A stretch of 64,000 nt of DNA from Calliphora vicina (lineage: Eukaryota; Arthropoda; Insecta; Diptera; Calliphoridae), in assembly GCF_958450345.1 (NCBI RefSeq), contig NC_088780.1, forward strand, positions 60,175,533 through 60,239,532, written 5' to 3'. The first letter of the stretch is position 1; each line of letters begins with the position of its first letter. This document shows, one piece after another, positions 1-10,823 of this stretch. The notes under the pieces are model-generated. The model had not been told where the DNA came from, ran no database searches, and saw nothing but the letters and a program-made list of their open reading frames with translations. Made by a program: the position numbers and the translations under genes.

Positions 1-557
1 ATAAATAAAAATAAATAAATTGTGGAATTTTATGGGAATCATTTTTGTGGAAGATCTTAATCCTCTAGCTGCTCTCTTTAGGTATCAATTTGATCCTTTT
101 TTCGAGCAAATCCAAAATAAAACTCTAGTTAAAATACATTTAACTGCAAAGTTAAATTGTAAAACTAAAAAGAATTTTTTTGTTTTGTTTTAAAATAAAT
201 TTATTTCTTCAGCATAAATCTGTTTGTGTTTATTTAACACACCAAATTTTAATGAATAAATTATATGTTAAATCTCCTGAAAATGTTTAAAGTTTGAACC
301 ATAGAGAATACACATAAAGCGGAAAAAAACTCAAACAAAAAAACGACTCAAAATTATCAAACATACGAATGTTGTTTTTGTTTTCGCATAGTATTTTATT
401 AATACATTCTCAGCACAGAGCATTTTGACAACTGGGTTAGGTCTTTTACAGGAGTGTTTCCGATCTATGTGTATTTATCTATGGTTTGAGCAGCAATAAC
501 AACATAACTTTTGAGAGCAGTCGAATATTGTTTAATATTAATTTAATTCATTTACAG
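1..557. other. Intron of the P450 gene with repeat sequence
   Basis: This stretch precedes the first visible exon and ends in a pyrimidine run and TTTACAG acceptor. Bases about 19-110 match 8345-8460 closely (the GGAATTTTATGGG..ATCATTTTTGTGGAAGAT block), so a dispersed element has inserted in the intron. No coding exon is seen here. Confidence 0.6.
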
Positions 558-2949
558 AAACTACCATGGGCAAAACAATGGGACCTGGCGACCAAGTTGA
601 CGAGGAAGTAATAAGCAATTTTAGATTGTAAGTATTCAGTGAATTCAAATAATTTTTGTTAACTAATCAATATGCTATTACGTGGAATAAATTTCGGGGG
701 AACTGCACTTTTGTGAATCTCATCAAACAATGTACTGAATATGGTAAAACTGTAAAAGAAATTAAAATTAGTTCTCTATAACGCAATATATTAAAGTTCA
801 CATTTATTGTACCCATAATTAATTACAACCAATTTAAATAACTCTCGAAAATAATAGAAGTCCTTTTTATACCCACCATCAAAAACCAACCTGATGCAGG
901 AATAACAGGTCCATTTTTCCAGCTCATGCAGGAGCGGACTACCCAATTTCAAGGTCTAGGTTAGAATATCTCCAGGTTAGAATGTCTCTTCATCTCATTA
1001 AAACACAGCCGATGTAGTCTATAGAGATGTTTACACCAAGATTTACTGTAGGTGATCCGTAGCATCTCAACCAGTGCACATCCATTTATTAGGCCAAGAT
1101 ATCAGCCTGGATAACGCTGCATTGATCCGGCAGCCTGAAACTAACACCCTTCGGGGAATTTAAAAGACACCACCCACCATCCCTGCAGGTTAATCTGCAT
1201 AGATCTTGAACGTGATGGGAACAGAAAGTAGTCTATCGAAAACGAAATAAGTTTACAATAGTCAAAATTCACATGAATGTTGTCGCATGACCAGTATTTA
1301 CATGTTTCCGTAGCCATTCAATATGTATCATAACAATTTTTCACCGTGATATGAGTTCCGTCCACCATAGAATATTACGCAATAAAATTTTTTTTTAAAA
1401 TATTTCCAAAATTTTGTTTGCATAAATTGTACAAATTCCAGAACTTTGTATCCGAGATATTTGAAGGAATATTTGCTAAATTTCGAAAGTATTCGTCGCC
1501 GATAAATTCTGTTTGTACTCAAAAGTATATAGAAAGTATTTCTGAACCAGTTCTTATGACTATATCTCATAAATTCAAACTAAATGTAGGTTAGTAGATT
1601 ATCTGGGGGCTTCGGAAAACCCATTTCAACCATGGCACGGTAATGACTTTATAGTGTCTCAAAGGAATATTTGAAATTAATTACAAATGGAATAACAAAA
1701 CTAATACCTATCTACTCCTATCACTCATGTTGAAATGTTTGCCAAATTTGGGCACCTATGATCCAGTTATTAGGGATTTAAAAAATAACGTTTTTCGTAT
1801 ATTATTTCTAAGTAAATTAAAATAACATTTATTACAAAATTTTTATGAACACATTCTCTTATATTGCAGTATAATGGAGAAAATTGTTCTTCATATAATG
1901 ATGTCTTGCATAAAAATTGGCTCATTGTATTCGTTGTACTTTAAATACCAGAACATTAAAAAACGCATTCATAGATTTGTGTTTGAGGTAATTAAAATAT
2001 ACAGTTTTTACTCACATCAATGGTATTATAATAACAATTTAAAATTATTTTATAACCTTTACAGCTGGTGCAAGAAAAATTAAAAAGGATGAACAAAGAG
2101 GTAGTAAATTCAACTGAAGTGGCTGAAAATACTATGGAATCGATCAAAAAAAATCCCAACATCTTTATAGACCAGGCCATTGAAATTTATCAGAAACAAA
2201 AATTTTCATTTAATGATATCATAGTGGAATCGAACAACATTGTTACAGCTGTAAGTTACTTGATATTTTCTGTTGCTCTTTATAATTTAAAATTTCTTTG
2301 ACAGTCATTTGAAACAACAGGCAATGGTATACTATCCGCTCTTGTAATGTTGGCTACACATCCCGAAGTACAGGAGCGACTTTACGATGAAATTATCAAT
2401 ATTTTCCCGGAAAAAGACTTTGAAATGGAGTACGAACATCTGGAACAATTGCCATATTTAGACATGATTATTAATGAAACCCTACGATTGGCTCCATCTA
2501 TACCTCTAATTGGACGTCATGTTACAAAAGACATGCCTCTAACTAAGGATCTTGTATTGCCGAAGGATATACAGGTGATAATGTCGATATTCCATGTTCA
2601 TCGGCGAAAAGACATCTGGGGTCCGAATGCAAACAGTTTTGATCCCGACAATTTTCTTCCGGAAAATATGGCTGGCAAACATGCATATGCTTATATCCCA
2701 TTTTCGAAAGGCACACGTAATTGCATCGGTAAGTTTAGCAACCATGTTATAATTAAAAGACTTGTTACAATATAACATTCTCATCTAGGTTGGCGTTATG
2801 CTTTATTCGCAATGAAAGTAATTATAGTTGGAATCATTCGCAATTATCGGCTGTCAACGACTACCAAATATGAGGACATCGAATTCACATATCACATTGC
2901 CTTGAAATACTTGAATGAACCATCATTTAAAATACACCGGCGTAATTGA
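558..2949 (+). CDS. Cyp313-like: Cytochrome P450, CYP313-like (last five exons)
   Basis: Haem-thiolate monooxygenase, probably ER-membrane bound, oxidising small lipophilic substrates; substrate unknown. Exons read as 558-627, 1870-1987, 2065-2250, 2305-2728 and 2789-2949 (TGA 2947-2949). All four introns are GT..AG and the frame is kept through every junction, giving about 318 codons. Visible motifs in order: ETTMG after the first junction (the E codon is split with an exon outside the window), helix I ASFETTGN across 2248-2330, the ExxR helix ETLRL, the DPDNFLPEN segment, and the haem loop FSKGTRNCIG, whose Cys is the iron ligand. The haem loop is followed by WRYAL, a wording I associate with insect CYP313 rather than CYP4, and the gene ends after an HRRN tail. 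The N-terminal anchor and proline hinge lie on exons left of the window, since 1-557 holds no plausible coding exon. No frameshift or stop was seen, so this looks like a live gene. Subfamily assignment is inference; P450 identity is firm. Confidence 0.93.
628..1869. other. 1.24 kb intron of the P450 gene carrying element fragments
   Basis: The intron starts GTAAGT and ends TATTGCAG. It is far longer than the other three (54-77 bases). Positions 863-1220 are much less AT-rich than the surroundings. They begin with TTTTTATACCCACCATC, the reverse complement of the GGGTATAAAA end of the dispersed AACAAGTAAG family. The less AT-rich block has no reading frame I recognise. The remainder (1220-1860) shows nothing beyond AT-rich sequence. 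Confidence 0.55.
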
Positions 2950-3146
2950 TAATAAACCCTTTGTAAATTTAGATTAAGTTTAAATACGGCTCACATACAT
3001 TTTAAAGATTGCAAGCCGTAACATATTAATGACATAAGAACTAAAACTTTATTACTGTAATGAATCTACTGCAAAGTTTACTTTAAATCACCTACAATTT
3101 TGCTTGTGTAAAATTAGTTTGTAAGTGGTAAACATACACAAATATA

Positions 3147-3152
3147 AATAAA
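3147..3152 (+). other. Candidate polyadenylation signal of the P450 gene
   Basis: An AATAAA hexamer lies about 200 bases after the P450 stop codon. Another AATAAA at 2951-2956 touches the stop codon and would leave almost no 3' UTR, so the distal one is the better candidate. The position fits the short 3' UTRs of fly P450 genes; the cleavage site is not visible. Confidence 0.4.
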
Positions 3153-3404
3153 AATATTTTTACATCATATATAGCTTATAGTCGACTAGTACGGTGTTCT
3201 TTTTAGTTTTTTTTTTGTAATCGGGCCATGGTTTCACCCCATATAAATGTTCTTAAGGAATTGTGGGCAGGAAAAAGGGAAACATATTTTATATGAAAAT
3301 AAAAAAATTTCTTCATTCACCTGCAATAAATATTTCCTTAAAAATCCTATAAAAGTCATATAATTTTTGAAATATCCCAATATAAATAACAGTGTTGCAA
3401 GAAA

Positions 3405-3900
3405 AACAAGTAAGAAAGAAAGCCCGACCATGTAATGCCCTTTTTTTCTTTTAAATTTCAGTAATTTATTTTCGTGAATGATTTTCGGAAGAGGGCCTTA
3501 TATGGGAGTTATGATTTATGTCGTGTGATTTATGTCTACATGAATGTTATTTTTGTTGAATTTTATGCACATACCAACATTTTTAAGAAATTTATGCTCG
3601 TTAAAGTGATTATCGGAAGCAGGCCTTATATGGGAGCTATGACTAATTATGGACCGATCATCATAAAATTATTATATATAGAACTTATTTGGAGCGATAT
3701 TTGTGTGACATTTATGACCGATAATGTCCAATTTCGGGAGGACATTTGTATGGGGGCTAGGTGAAATAATGGACCGATTTCAGCCAGTTTCAAAAGACTT
3801 CGTCCTTAGATCGAAAATTTTGTAGCAATATCTTAAAAACCGCGATCTGTACTTTGCGCACAAGGTTTACTTGTACAGCTAGGCTCTTATCTTTTTACAT
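3405..3900 (+). mobile_element. Dispersed AACAAGTAAG repeat (DINE-1/Helentron-like), degenerate copy
   Basis: Starts AACAAGTAAG, then a CCCGACCAT box, a run of T, and the phrases GAATGATTTTCGGAAG, TATGGGAGCTATGACTAA and ATGGACCGATCA. The same phrases occur at 25180-25698 and 45756-46090. No GGGTATAAAA 3' end was found, so this copy is truncated or continues into the degenerate repeats at 3.9-5.4 kb. Open frames here follow the repeat and are not genes. The Helentron assignment is inference from the termini and the microsatellite in the sister copy at 62.3 kb. Confidence 0.6.
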
Positions 3901-4222
3901 AGTTTGGCTGAAAATGGTCGGTATTGGATTAGTGGGCGTGACACATTCCATACAAAGTAAATAGTAACTTTAGAATATCTGAAGAATTATAATAGTGAAA
4001 GTCTTCAAACTTTACACTATTCAATTTCTTATCACAGCATGAGGTTTAACCAAAAATTTTAGGCACCATATAAAGAAAATAGTTATTTCTAAATATCTTG
4101 AGAACTATAATTGAAAGATTATTCAAACTTTGTCCAAATAGTTCACTTATATTTTATATAGATTCAATCCCTGGCAGAAGACGAAAAATTTAAATCATGG
4201 TTTTCGAGTTTTTAAAAAAATT

Positions 4223-4471
4223 AACCTCCCTCTAAACAATCCATCCAAGAAGCCCCTGACCAATCCTCCACCTGGAAAAGAGGATAACATCATGGAAAAG
4301 GTCAGGCAGACCGCCTCCCACCCCCTGGAAGAAAAAGGTTGCTATCAAAAGATCAGCAAGTTTCCCCACCACTACACCAAATACACTAGGCTACGACAAA
4401 TGGCAGCACCATTATCCTACACCAGCTACAGCAGACCAATCATCTACTTAGCTGGATCAAGAACCGATTAA
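4223..4471 (+). pseudogene. Unrecognised reading-frame fragment in an AC-rich island
   Basis: An 82-codon frame without a clear start ends at TAA 4469-4471. It sits in a tract with far more C and less T than its neighbours. The predicted peptide is basic and proline-rich (for example NNPSKKPLTNPPPGKED) and ends SRPIIYLAGSRTD. It may be a scrap of a retroelement protein, but I recognise no domain. The last part is duplicated 120 bases downstream. Confidence 0.25.
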
Positions 4472-4664
4472 CGAAACTGACACAAGGCAATAATAACAAT
4501 CGATTGAATCCCTATTGCAACATCATACATGTATCCGAAGACCCGCTACAGCAGACCAATCATCTACTTAGCCGAAACAACAACCGTTTAAACTGATACA
4601 AACAATAACACTCGATTTAATGGCAACACCGTACATGGAGACGCACGATACTCCAATAATTAGG
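4425..4664 (+). repeat. Tandem duplication, 120 bp unit, two copies
   Basis: Both units begin GCTACAGCAGACCAATCATC (4425 and 4545). They stay similar for most of their length (ACCGaTTAA, CGATTgAAT, TGcAACA, cATACATG) with scattered substitutions. The offset of 120 is a multiple of three. Confidence 0.7.
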
Positions 4665-6097
4665 AAGGACAGTGCCAATCTACATGGTAAATACGCGAAA
4701 AACAACTACTTAAAACAATTCGTATAAGATGGAGATGCTTTGTGGAAGCCAAATGCCCCCAAGTCGGGTAATGGAAAAAAATTGTATATAGATTGGCTGA
4801 AAATTATCGGAATTGGATTAGAGGGCGTTAATATAGAATACCTAACTTTGTATGAATCAATTTCTTATCACTGTTCGTAGTTTAGCTTAAAATGGTTTGG
4901 ATCGGAACAGTGGGTGTGGGCACTTTCCATACAAAGTACATAGTCAATTTTGAATATCTGGATAACGAAAATTGCAAGATTCTTCAAACTTTTTCTGACA
5001 ATTTATTTTTTATAATTTTATGTAATTTGTTTGACAATGGGTGGGTTATTATAAGTGGACATGGAACCTCACATACAAAATAATTAAATATCAAATATTT
5101 TTAAGCTTTGTATGAATCACTTTCATATATTTTTACGATGTTTGGAGCTTAGTGGGAATGTTCCCTTTTTTATAATGAAAATAGTTCAATATCTGGAGTC
5201 TATAGTTATTTTCGAATATCAAGTGAACTGCATGCAATTGTGTGTTGATGTCAGTGTATTGCTATGACAAACATTAAAGGGATCGTGCTCCTCCCATACA
5301 AAGTAAATATTTATTATCGAATATCTGGATAATAGTGACATTCTCAAAACTTTACATGAGTTATTTTATTGCTATTGTACGTAGTCGCGAATAAAAACAA
5401 CTGAAAGTAGTTCGGAACAACTACTTTCATTCAAAGATAATATTCATTATAGAATAGTAGTATCCATACAAAATTCAGGAAAAATATGTTTCATGGAAAA
5501 TTTTAATTTAAAACTATAAAAAATAAAATATAGTTGTGGTAATGTTTTTTGTAGCTCTCTCTCGATGAAGATGCACTGCAACGCATTTGCTGAAGCCGTG
5601 ATTTTCGTTCTCTTACCGTTTCGATTCGGGTTAAAAATGGGAAGCTGGATTTAGATTTTAGACCCATGGTTTCTTCGGCAAACCTTCTTAGAATTCGTCG
5701 TAGATTACGATTTTGATAATATATATAACATGGTGCGTATATTTACTGTGAATTAAATCACAAATATCAATAAATAATATTTAGAGTTAAAAGTTAATTT
5801 CAAATCAATGAATGGGTTTTTAATGGCAATTTTTAACATTTTATCTTACATAATAAATAATTTTTTTGTTTCCTAAAATAAAATACATATGTATACTATA
5901 CATAATATGTATGTATATAACTGATATGTAAGATTTATGTATTTTCACAAATTGTTAATAATATTTGTAAAGCATTACGTAACAATTCATATCTGTGAAA
6001 TTGTATAGTACAAAGATGCAGAAACATATCCTTACGTATATGTAGACAAACATATATTCACATTTTAGCAATAAACAAATAAGGAAGTCAATAGACA

Positions 6098-6714
6098 CCC
6101 AGCAGTTATGCAAGTAGTCAATGTATCCCTTATAGACAGTAATTGTCCTATTTATATATTTGGGTCATTTGACACGTTTACTCTTTGTAGTGCAGATAGA
6201 AGACATGTGGTTTCTTTATACATCCCGGGTAATCTAGCGTGAAGACAATTGTCACTTATGTGTCTCTAAGTAATCTAGATTGTAGTCACTTTACGTTTTG
6301 TGAGTAATTCGTACAAACTGGTTTTATGTAAATTGTGTACATATAATTTTATTTTTGCTTAAGTATACTGATATAGAGCGAAGTCAATAGTCATTTTAGT
6401 ATCTATTAGTAACCTATAGTGAAGTCACCTTACACGTTTATTTTGAATTGCACTTTAGAAAGTAGTTATTTTACAAACCAGAAGCAATATAATGGAGAGT
6501 TGTCGGAGGAAGCTTCGTTTACAAGCAATCGTTTATTGGACTGTCTGTGACTATTTGAGGTCGATTATCACCCAAACATGTTAAAATAACTAGTTATATA
6601 GCTGATCAAGTAACCAGTTAGGTAGCTAGTTAGGTAACTATCAGACAGTCTCATTGTAATCAAAAAGTAATTGGGTAAAACACTAGTTCGGTTCTGTCAC
6701 CTAGAACTGTTGGG
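6098..6714. mobile_element. Inverted-repeat element with CCCAGCAGTT ends
   Basis: Left end CCCAGCAGTT and right end AACTGTTGGG form a short terminal inverted repeat (TIR). The element is flanked by CA at 6096-6097 and 6715-6716, a possible 2 bp TSD. The interior includes repeated AACTAGTTA/TAGTTAGGTAACTA phrases and no coding frame. A diverged partial copy lies at about 60384-60650, sharing GTGTCTC..AGTAATCTAG and GTTAAAATAACTAGT. Confidence 0.55.
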
Positions 6715-6765
6715 CACATAAGTTTATACGTTTGTAAGTATGTATACATCCGCACATTCAACGTA

Positions 6766-7378
6766 CCCAGCGGCGAAATTTTTGAGGCCTTCAGCTATAA
6801 GGCCTTCTGTAAGACCTTCCTGGACCTTTTTTTAGATCCAGTACTCATGCTCGCTTGCCTTCTCAGGAAGACCTTATGGAAGGCCTACCTGCTCCCTTCT
6901 TTTTGTTGCTACAAACGTAGTACAAGCAGAAAATACCGTTAAAAACTCACATTCCAAAGACAAAACAACAAATATAAAAAAATGCAAAAAGTGAAGAGAA
7001 AAAAAGAAGTAAACTTAAAATAGTTTTGCTTTAATTCTTGGACAAAGCGGTTGTGAGAATTTTTTACTTGTTCATATTGGATTTTATTATAAAAAAATTA
7101 AAATAAATAAGATATCGCTTAGGCCGTGTAAGTTATTAAATTTTAAACATAGTTTAGGCTTAATCAAATATACAATTTATTTAACAAAATTTATTTACAA
7201 AAGGCCTGCTACCAGGCCTGTTGAAGAAGGCCTTCTATCAGGCCTGTTAAGGAAGGCCTTGGCTGGCTAGGACATCGTGTGTAAAAAATGTATGAGTATG
7301 GAATGGGTCAATAAGTCCTTGTGTCTGCTAAATAAGGCCTTCCAGAAGGCCTGCTTACTACTTCTTTTCGCCGCTGGG
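6766..7378. mobile_element. Inverted-repeat element with CCCAGCGGCGAAA ends and GGCCTT clusters
   Basis: A 613 bp element with ends CCCAGCGGCGAAA and TTTCGCCGCTGGG, flanked by TA on both sides. Each subterminal region carries a cluster of AGGCCTT or GGCCTG words in both orientations (about 6784-6890 and 7201-7350), roughly a dozen in total. The middle is plain AT-rich DNA with no frame. The palindromic clusters look like transposase-binding arrays. I do not recognise the family. Confidence 0.75.
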
Positions 7379-7380
7379 TA

Positions 7381-8243
7381 GTTATCGGGTATAAATGTAC
7401 GTGCATAATAAAGAACTACATAATTCGGAGAGCTTTTGGTAATGAAAAGATTCTGTACAACTAGAAATTATTTCAGAAATCTTCTATATTCATTATTTTG
7501 CATTATGCGTATAATGTGTGTGTCTATTGATATTGTGCAATAAAGGACCATATTATATATATTAATGTATTGAATAACAAGAATTTTTTACAAATCTTTC
7601 TTATTCAAATTAAGCATCCTCTACGTAAACGTATATGTTCGAGGTCAGGCTAAAAGCAATAAAAATTGTATAGTTTTTAGTTTTCTTATTTTTAATTAAA
7701 TTTTTAGCAGTATTCAATATGTTAAAAATTGCTCCAATTTCCTGTTTATCTGATTATCCAAATCCGATAAACATGAGGACAAACTCTATAGAAAACAATC
7801 AATCTATTAAAATTTACAATGCAGAATCTTTACAAGACCTTATCACTTATACTGTACTTCAAAAATAAAACAAATATATTATATATTTTTTTTGTTTCTG
7901 ATCATGATAAAATAATTGTAGAAGGTATAATCACTAGAGAGAGTTTTCAATATTTACCCCTATAACATCAAACTTTGATTTTGATTTTTTTAATATTTTT
8001 TCATATTTTCTTCTGTTTGACGTTGCGATAATTGTATAATTGAGAATTTATTTTGTATTGAGTAGTGTACCTTATATTTTTGTGTCATGTTTCTGAATAT
8101 ATTATTTAAACTCATGGCATCTAATTACACTGTTCAACAGCATTTTTGGAACAGAATACCGACCCTATAATTCTGAAAGGGCATGTTGAGTAGAGCATTT
8201 TTGTAGAATAAACTTATAGTCCAGCTGGTCTGCAATTTTTTTA
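7381..8243. other. No gene seen
   Basis: AT-rich sequence without open frames, element ends or strong inverted repeats that I can support. Confidence 0.6.
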
Positions 8244-8964
8244 CAGTGGGTCAAAGTTTTAATTTTTTGATCGAAGGGAGCATTATACTAACTGAAAAAA
8301 ATGTTGTAAGTTAATATCTGAGAGAATTCTTATGGTCAGAGTATATTATGGAATTTTATGGGGATCATTTTTGTGGAAGATTTTAACCATTTAGCTCCTC
8401 TCTTTAGAGGTTGACCCTTTTTTGAGAAAATCAAATAAAGTTCTTTCAAAAGGACATTTAAGGATTCAAATATTCTACGAAAATGTTTGCCGGAAAATTT
8501 CAGTGGGGATCACCAAAGATACCAAAGTTGTAAATAAAGCTATTTACGCTTAATTCGCAAGATTACACGCCACCTTGGGTCTCACATTTTTTAAAATAAT
8601 CGCCAAAAATCTATTTATAATCCGAATGAGCTGATATTTAAAATATAAATAGCCCTAGAGAATATATACAAAAATTTATATACACAATAGCCTAAGCGTA
8701 AGCGTATTCTTTTCAAGGACTATTTATATTTTAATTTTCAGCTCATTAGAATCATAAATGGATTTTTTTTAAATAAATTCATACCCGAGGTGGCCAACTT
8801 TGAGGTGCTAGACACCAGCCCCCATTAGTGCTAGGAAGCTAAACAAACGTAAATCAACTCAAACAAAACACTTCAGCTTCGACCATGTGAAATTTCGTAA
8901 TAATTTATCCAATACTTCCCTAGATACCGAATTATTTAAAAAAAAAAACGTTGATAAACCACTG
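8244..8964. mobile_element. CAGTGG-ended repeat element, copy 1
   Basis: Starts ACAGTGGGTCAAAG and ends AAACCACTGT. The right half carries phrases shared with 23376-24171 and 47566-47902: a CATAAATGGATTTTT-type block, ACCCGAGGTGgCCAA, GCCCCCATTAGTGCTAGGAAG and CCATGTGAAATTTCGTAA. Family members are non-coding. 8345-8460 also matches the start of the window. Confidence 0.6.
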
Positions 8965-9985
8965 TAATCCGTCCGAAAAAAAATAAAAAAATCGTTAGAC
9001 ACGAACCGGGTTATATACGTCTGAAACTATAAATTAAATGGAGAAAACCAATTTAATAATTGTTTTATTGACAGACTATGTTAAATGTTGTAACACATTA
9101 AACATTATTTTAATTTTGATATTTATATTATAAAATTATATATTAATCCCAGCTTTGGAATTATTGTGAACTAATATAATTTATTTTTGTATTCATATTC
9201 CACAATGTAAAATTAGTTTTGTATTATACATATATGTATATTTAAACGAGTTTTTTGGTTGAGAACTTCCAAATGGGAAATTCCATGTCATGGTACGTGA
9301 CATTTGTACGCCTATAGAGTGAAATAGATTTTGCAAATATAAGAGTATCTGAAAAATAATTTGGTCTTTATGTTCCATTCAATCCGTCATATGTAAATAT
9401 AAACAATATTTGGATGATTTTATAATAAATAAAATTTAATATCGTACGTGACAGAATTTTCTCTTATAGTAAAACAGTATACATACATATAGTATTCTGT
9501 AAATATATGTTTACTAAAACTATATATATATATTTGGTTTCAATAAACAATTTGATAATAGCAAAACAAAAATCAGAGTAAAATTGATTTCATACTACAT
9601 GCTAATTGGGGAGCTTAGTTTTCCCCGCAATTTTAGCCTAAAACATACCAATTAAATTAGAAAGTTAAATATAGTCAGTTTAAACTATTATTTTAGCAAG
9701 TAATATGTTGTAATAAGCTCTAAGTACTTTCACATAGTAAGTGTGTTTTCTTCTATTCAAATCGTCTTGAAAAATTTGTCAAGGGTTTATGTTTTTTCAG
9801 TCGTGGTTGACATTCATGTGGAATTACTCAAATTAAATAAGTTAAGTTCTTATTACTATTACTGATTAGAAGCTGAACACGCCCGGACATCTCAACCAGA
9901 AGGTTCAGCTCATCTCAGAAATCTAATAAAAATCCTTGTTAAATAGCATGTAAGTTATTGGAATCAAATTTCTTATAAACACTTA
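8965..9985. other. No gene seen
   Basis: AT-rich sequence. The open frame at 9193-9378 on the - strand has no supporting context. Confidence 0.55.
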
Positions 9986-10112
9986 CCCCCATTAACACGA
10001 AGCCTGGTTATGGCCTAACTAATAGTTAAATTGTCGGTTAAGAATATTTTTGTATGAAAACTGTCAGTTTAACTATTAGTTAATACATAACCAGACTTCG
10101 TGTTACTGGGGG
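9986..10112. mobile_element. 127 bp MITE with TTA target duplication
   Basis: The two ends pair over about 45 bases with four or five mismatches (outer CCCCCATTAACACGAAG against CCCCCAGTAACACGAAG). TTA lies at 9983-9985 and 10113-10115. A 3 bp TTA duplication fits PIF/Harbinger-type elements; superfamily assignment is inference. Confidence 0.8.
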
Positions 10113-10365
10113 TTAGTCTTTTAATTGTTATACATATATCAGAGCTTCCAATTAATTAATACAATTTGAGCTTAACTCACTAAAACCTTAATCCGTAATT
10201 TTAAATATTAGCCTTTCACTCCATAAATTCCCAATATTAATTTTTTTAGATTCATTCAAAAGCCTTTGTTTAAACTAAATCAATCTTGAAGTTAATTAAT
10301 AACAGAATTTATTCAAACTTTGAATGATTACATTTTTGTGAATTCAAATTGAATTAACATTTCTT

Positions 10366-10630
10366 TGTCTGCTTTTACACAGGGCAATTTTTCTTGCGCA
10401 AGTCTTGAGTTTATAGGAGAGAGAGGCAAGAAGAAAGAAGAGGGGTACACACTTCCTTGTACTGGCAAGTCTCTTCAATTCTCTTTTGTTTTCTCATTTT
10501 CAATATGGCGTCTATTAGGTTTTGACATACAAAATTGCTCACAGACTTGCTGTGTGTAAACAGACGAGCAAGTTTAAAAGGGAATCGACGAGACTTGCTT
10601 CAAGTAAACTTGCCCTGTGTAAAAGCAGAC
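10366..10630. mobile_element. 265 bp MITE with CTGCTTTTACACAGGGC ends
   Basis: The ends pair for at least 20 bases (CTGCTTTTACACAGGGCAA and its complement). TTTCTT at 10360-10365 and 10631-10636 may be the TSD. The frame at 10365-10559 is inside this element and is not a gene. Confidence 0.7.
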
Positions 10631-10734
10631 TTTCTTGATTCAGTTTTGTTTTTATCATTTACAAAATAAATTGAAAATAGAGTTATACTTTGTTTTTTTT
10701 TTTGTATTTTCGTTAGTTTTTAATTCCAGGTATT

Positions 10735-10823
10735 CCCGACTAAAACTCCCATTAATTGGGTAGTGAAAAATTGGCAAAATTCCCGACAATTTTGTACCGG
10801 GAATTCCCGGGATAAAAACCCTA
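10735..10823 (-). mobile_element. End of a TAGGGTTTTTA element with CCCGGGAA words
   Basis: Read on the - strand it begins TTAGGGTTTTTATCCCGGGA and continues with repeated CGGGAAT/TCGGGAAT words. It resembles the end at 34955-35031 and is probably a hAT-type terminus. The other end of the element was not found. Confidence 0.45.

Larger units (their letters stand above)
3901..5480 (+). repeat. Degenerate direct repeats with a CCATACAAAGTA core
   Basis: The phrase GTGGGCGTGacaCATTCCATACAAAGTAAATA recurs in drifting form near 3933, 4910, 5039 and 5281, each time followed by an AATATCTGGA-type phrase and a TTCAAACTTT-type phrase. Spacing is irregular and the array is interrupted by the AC-rich segment at 4220-4760. 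This is probably the decayed interior of the preceding element. From 5480 to 6090 I see only AT-rich sequence, with a short block at 5640-5730 that resembles 23866-23935. Confidence 0.5.

Noticed and set aside
1874..2083. 69-codon frame as a separate small gene, and antisense frame 1992-2180
   Set aside because: The first is a P450 exon read through its donor site; the second is its antisense shadow.
3474..3764. 96-codon + strand frame
   Set aside because: It follows dispersed repeat text that recurs at 25.3 kb and 45.8 kb with stops, so it is not conserved as protein.
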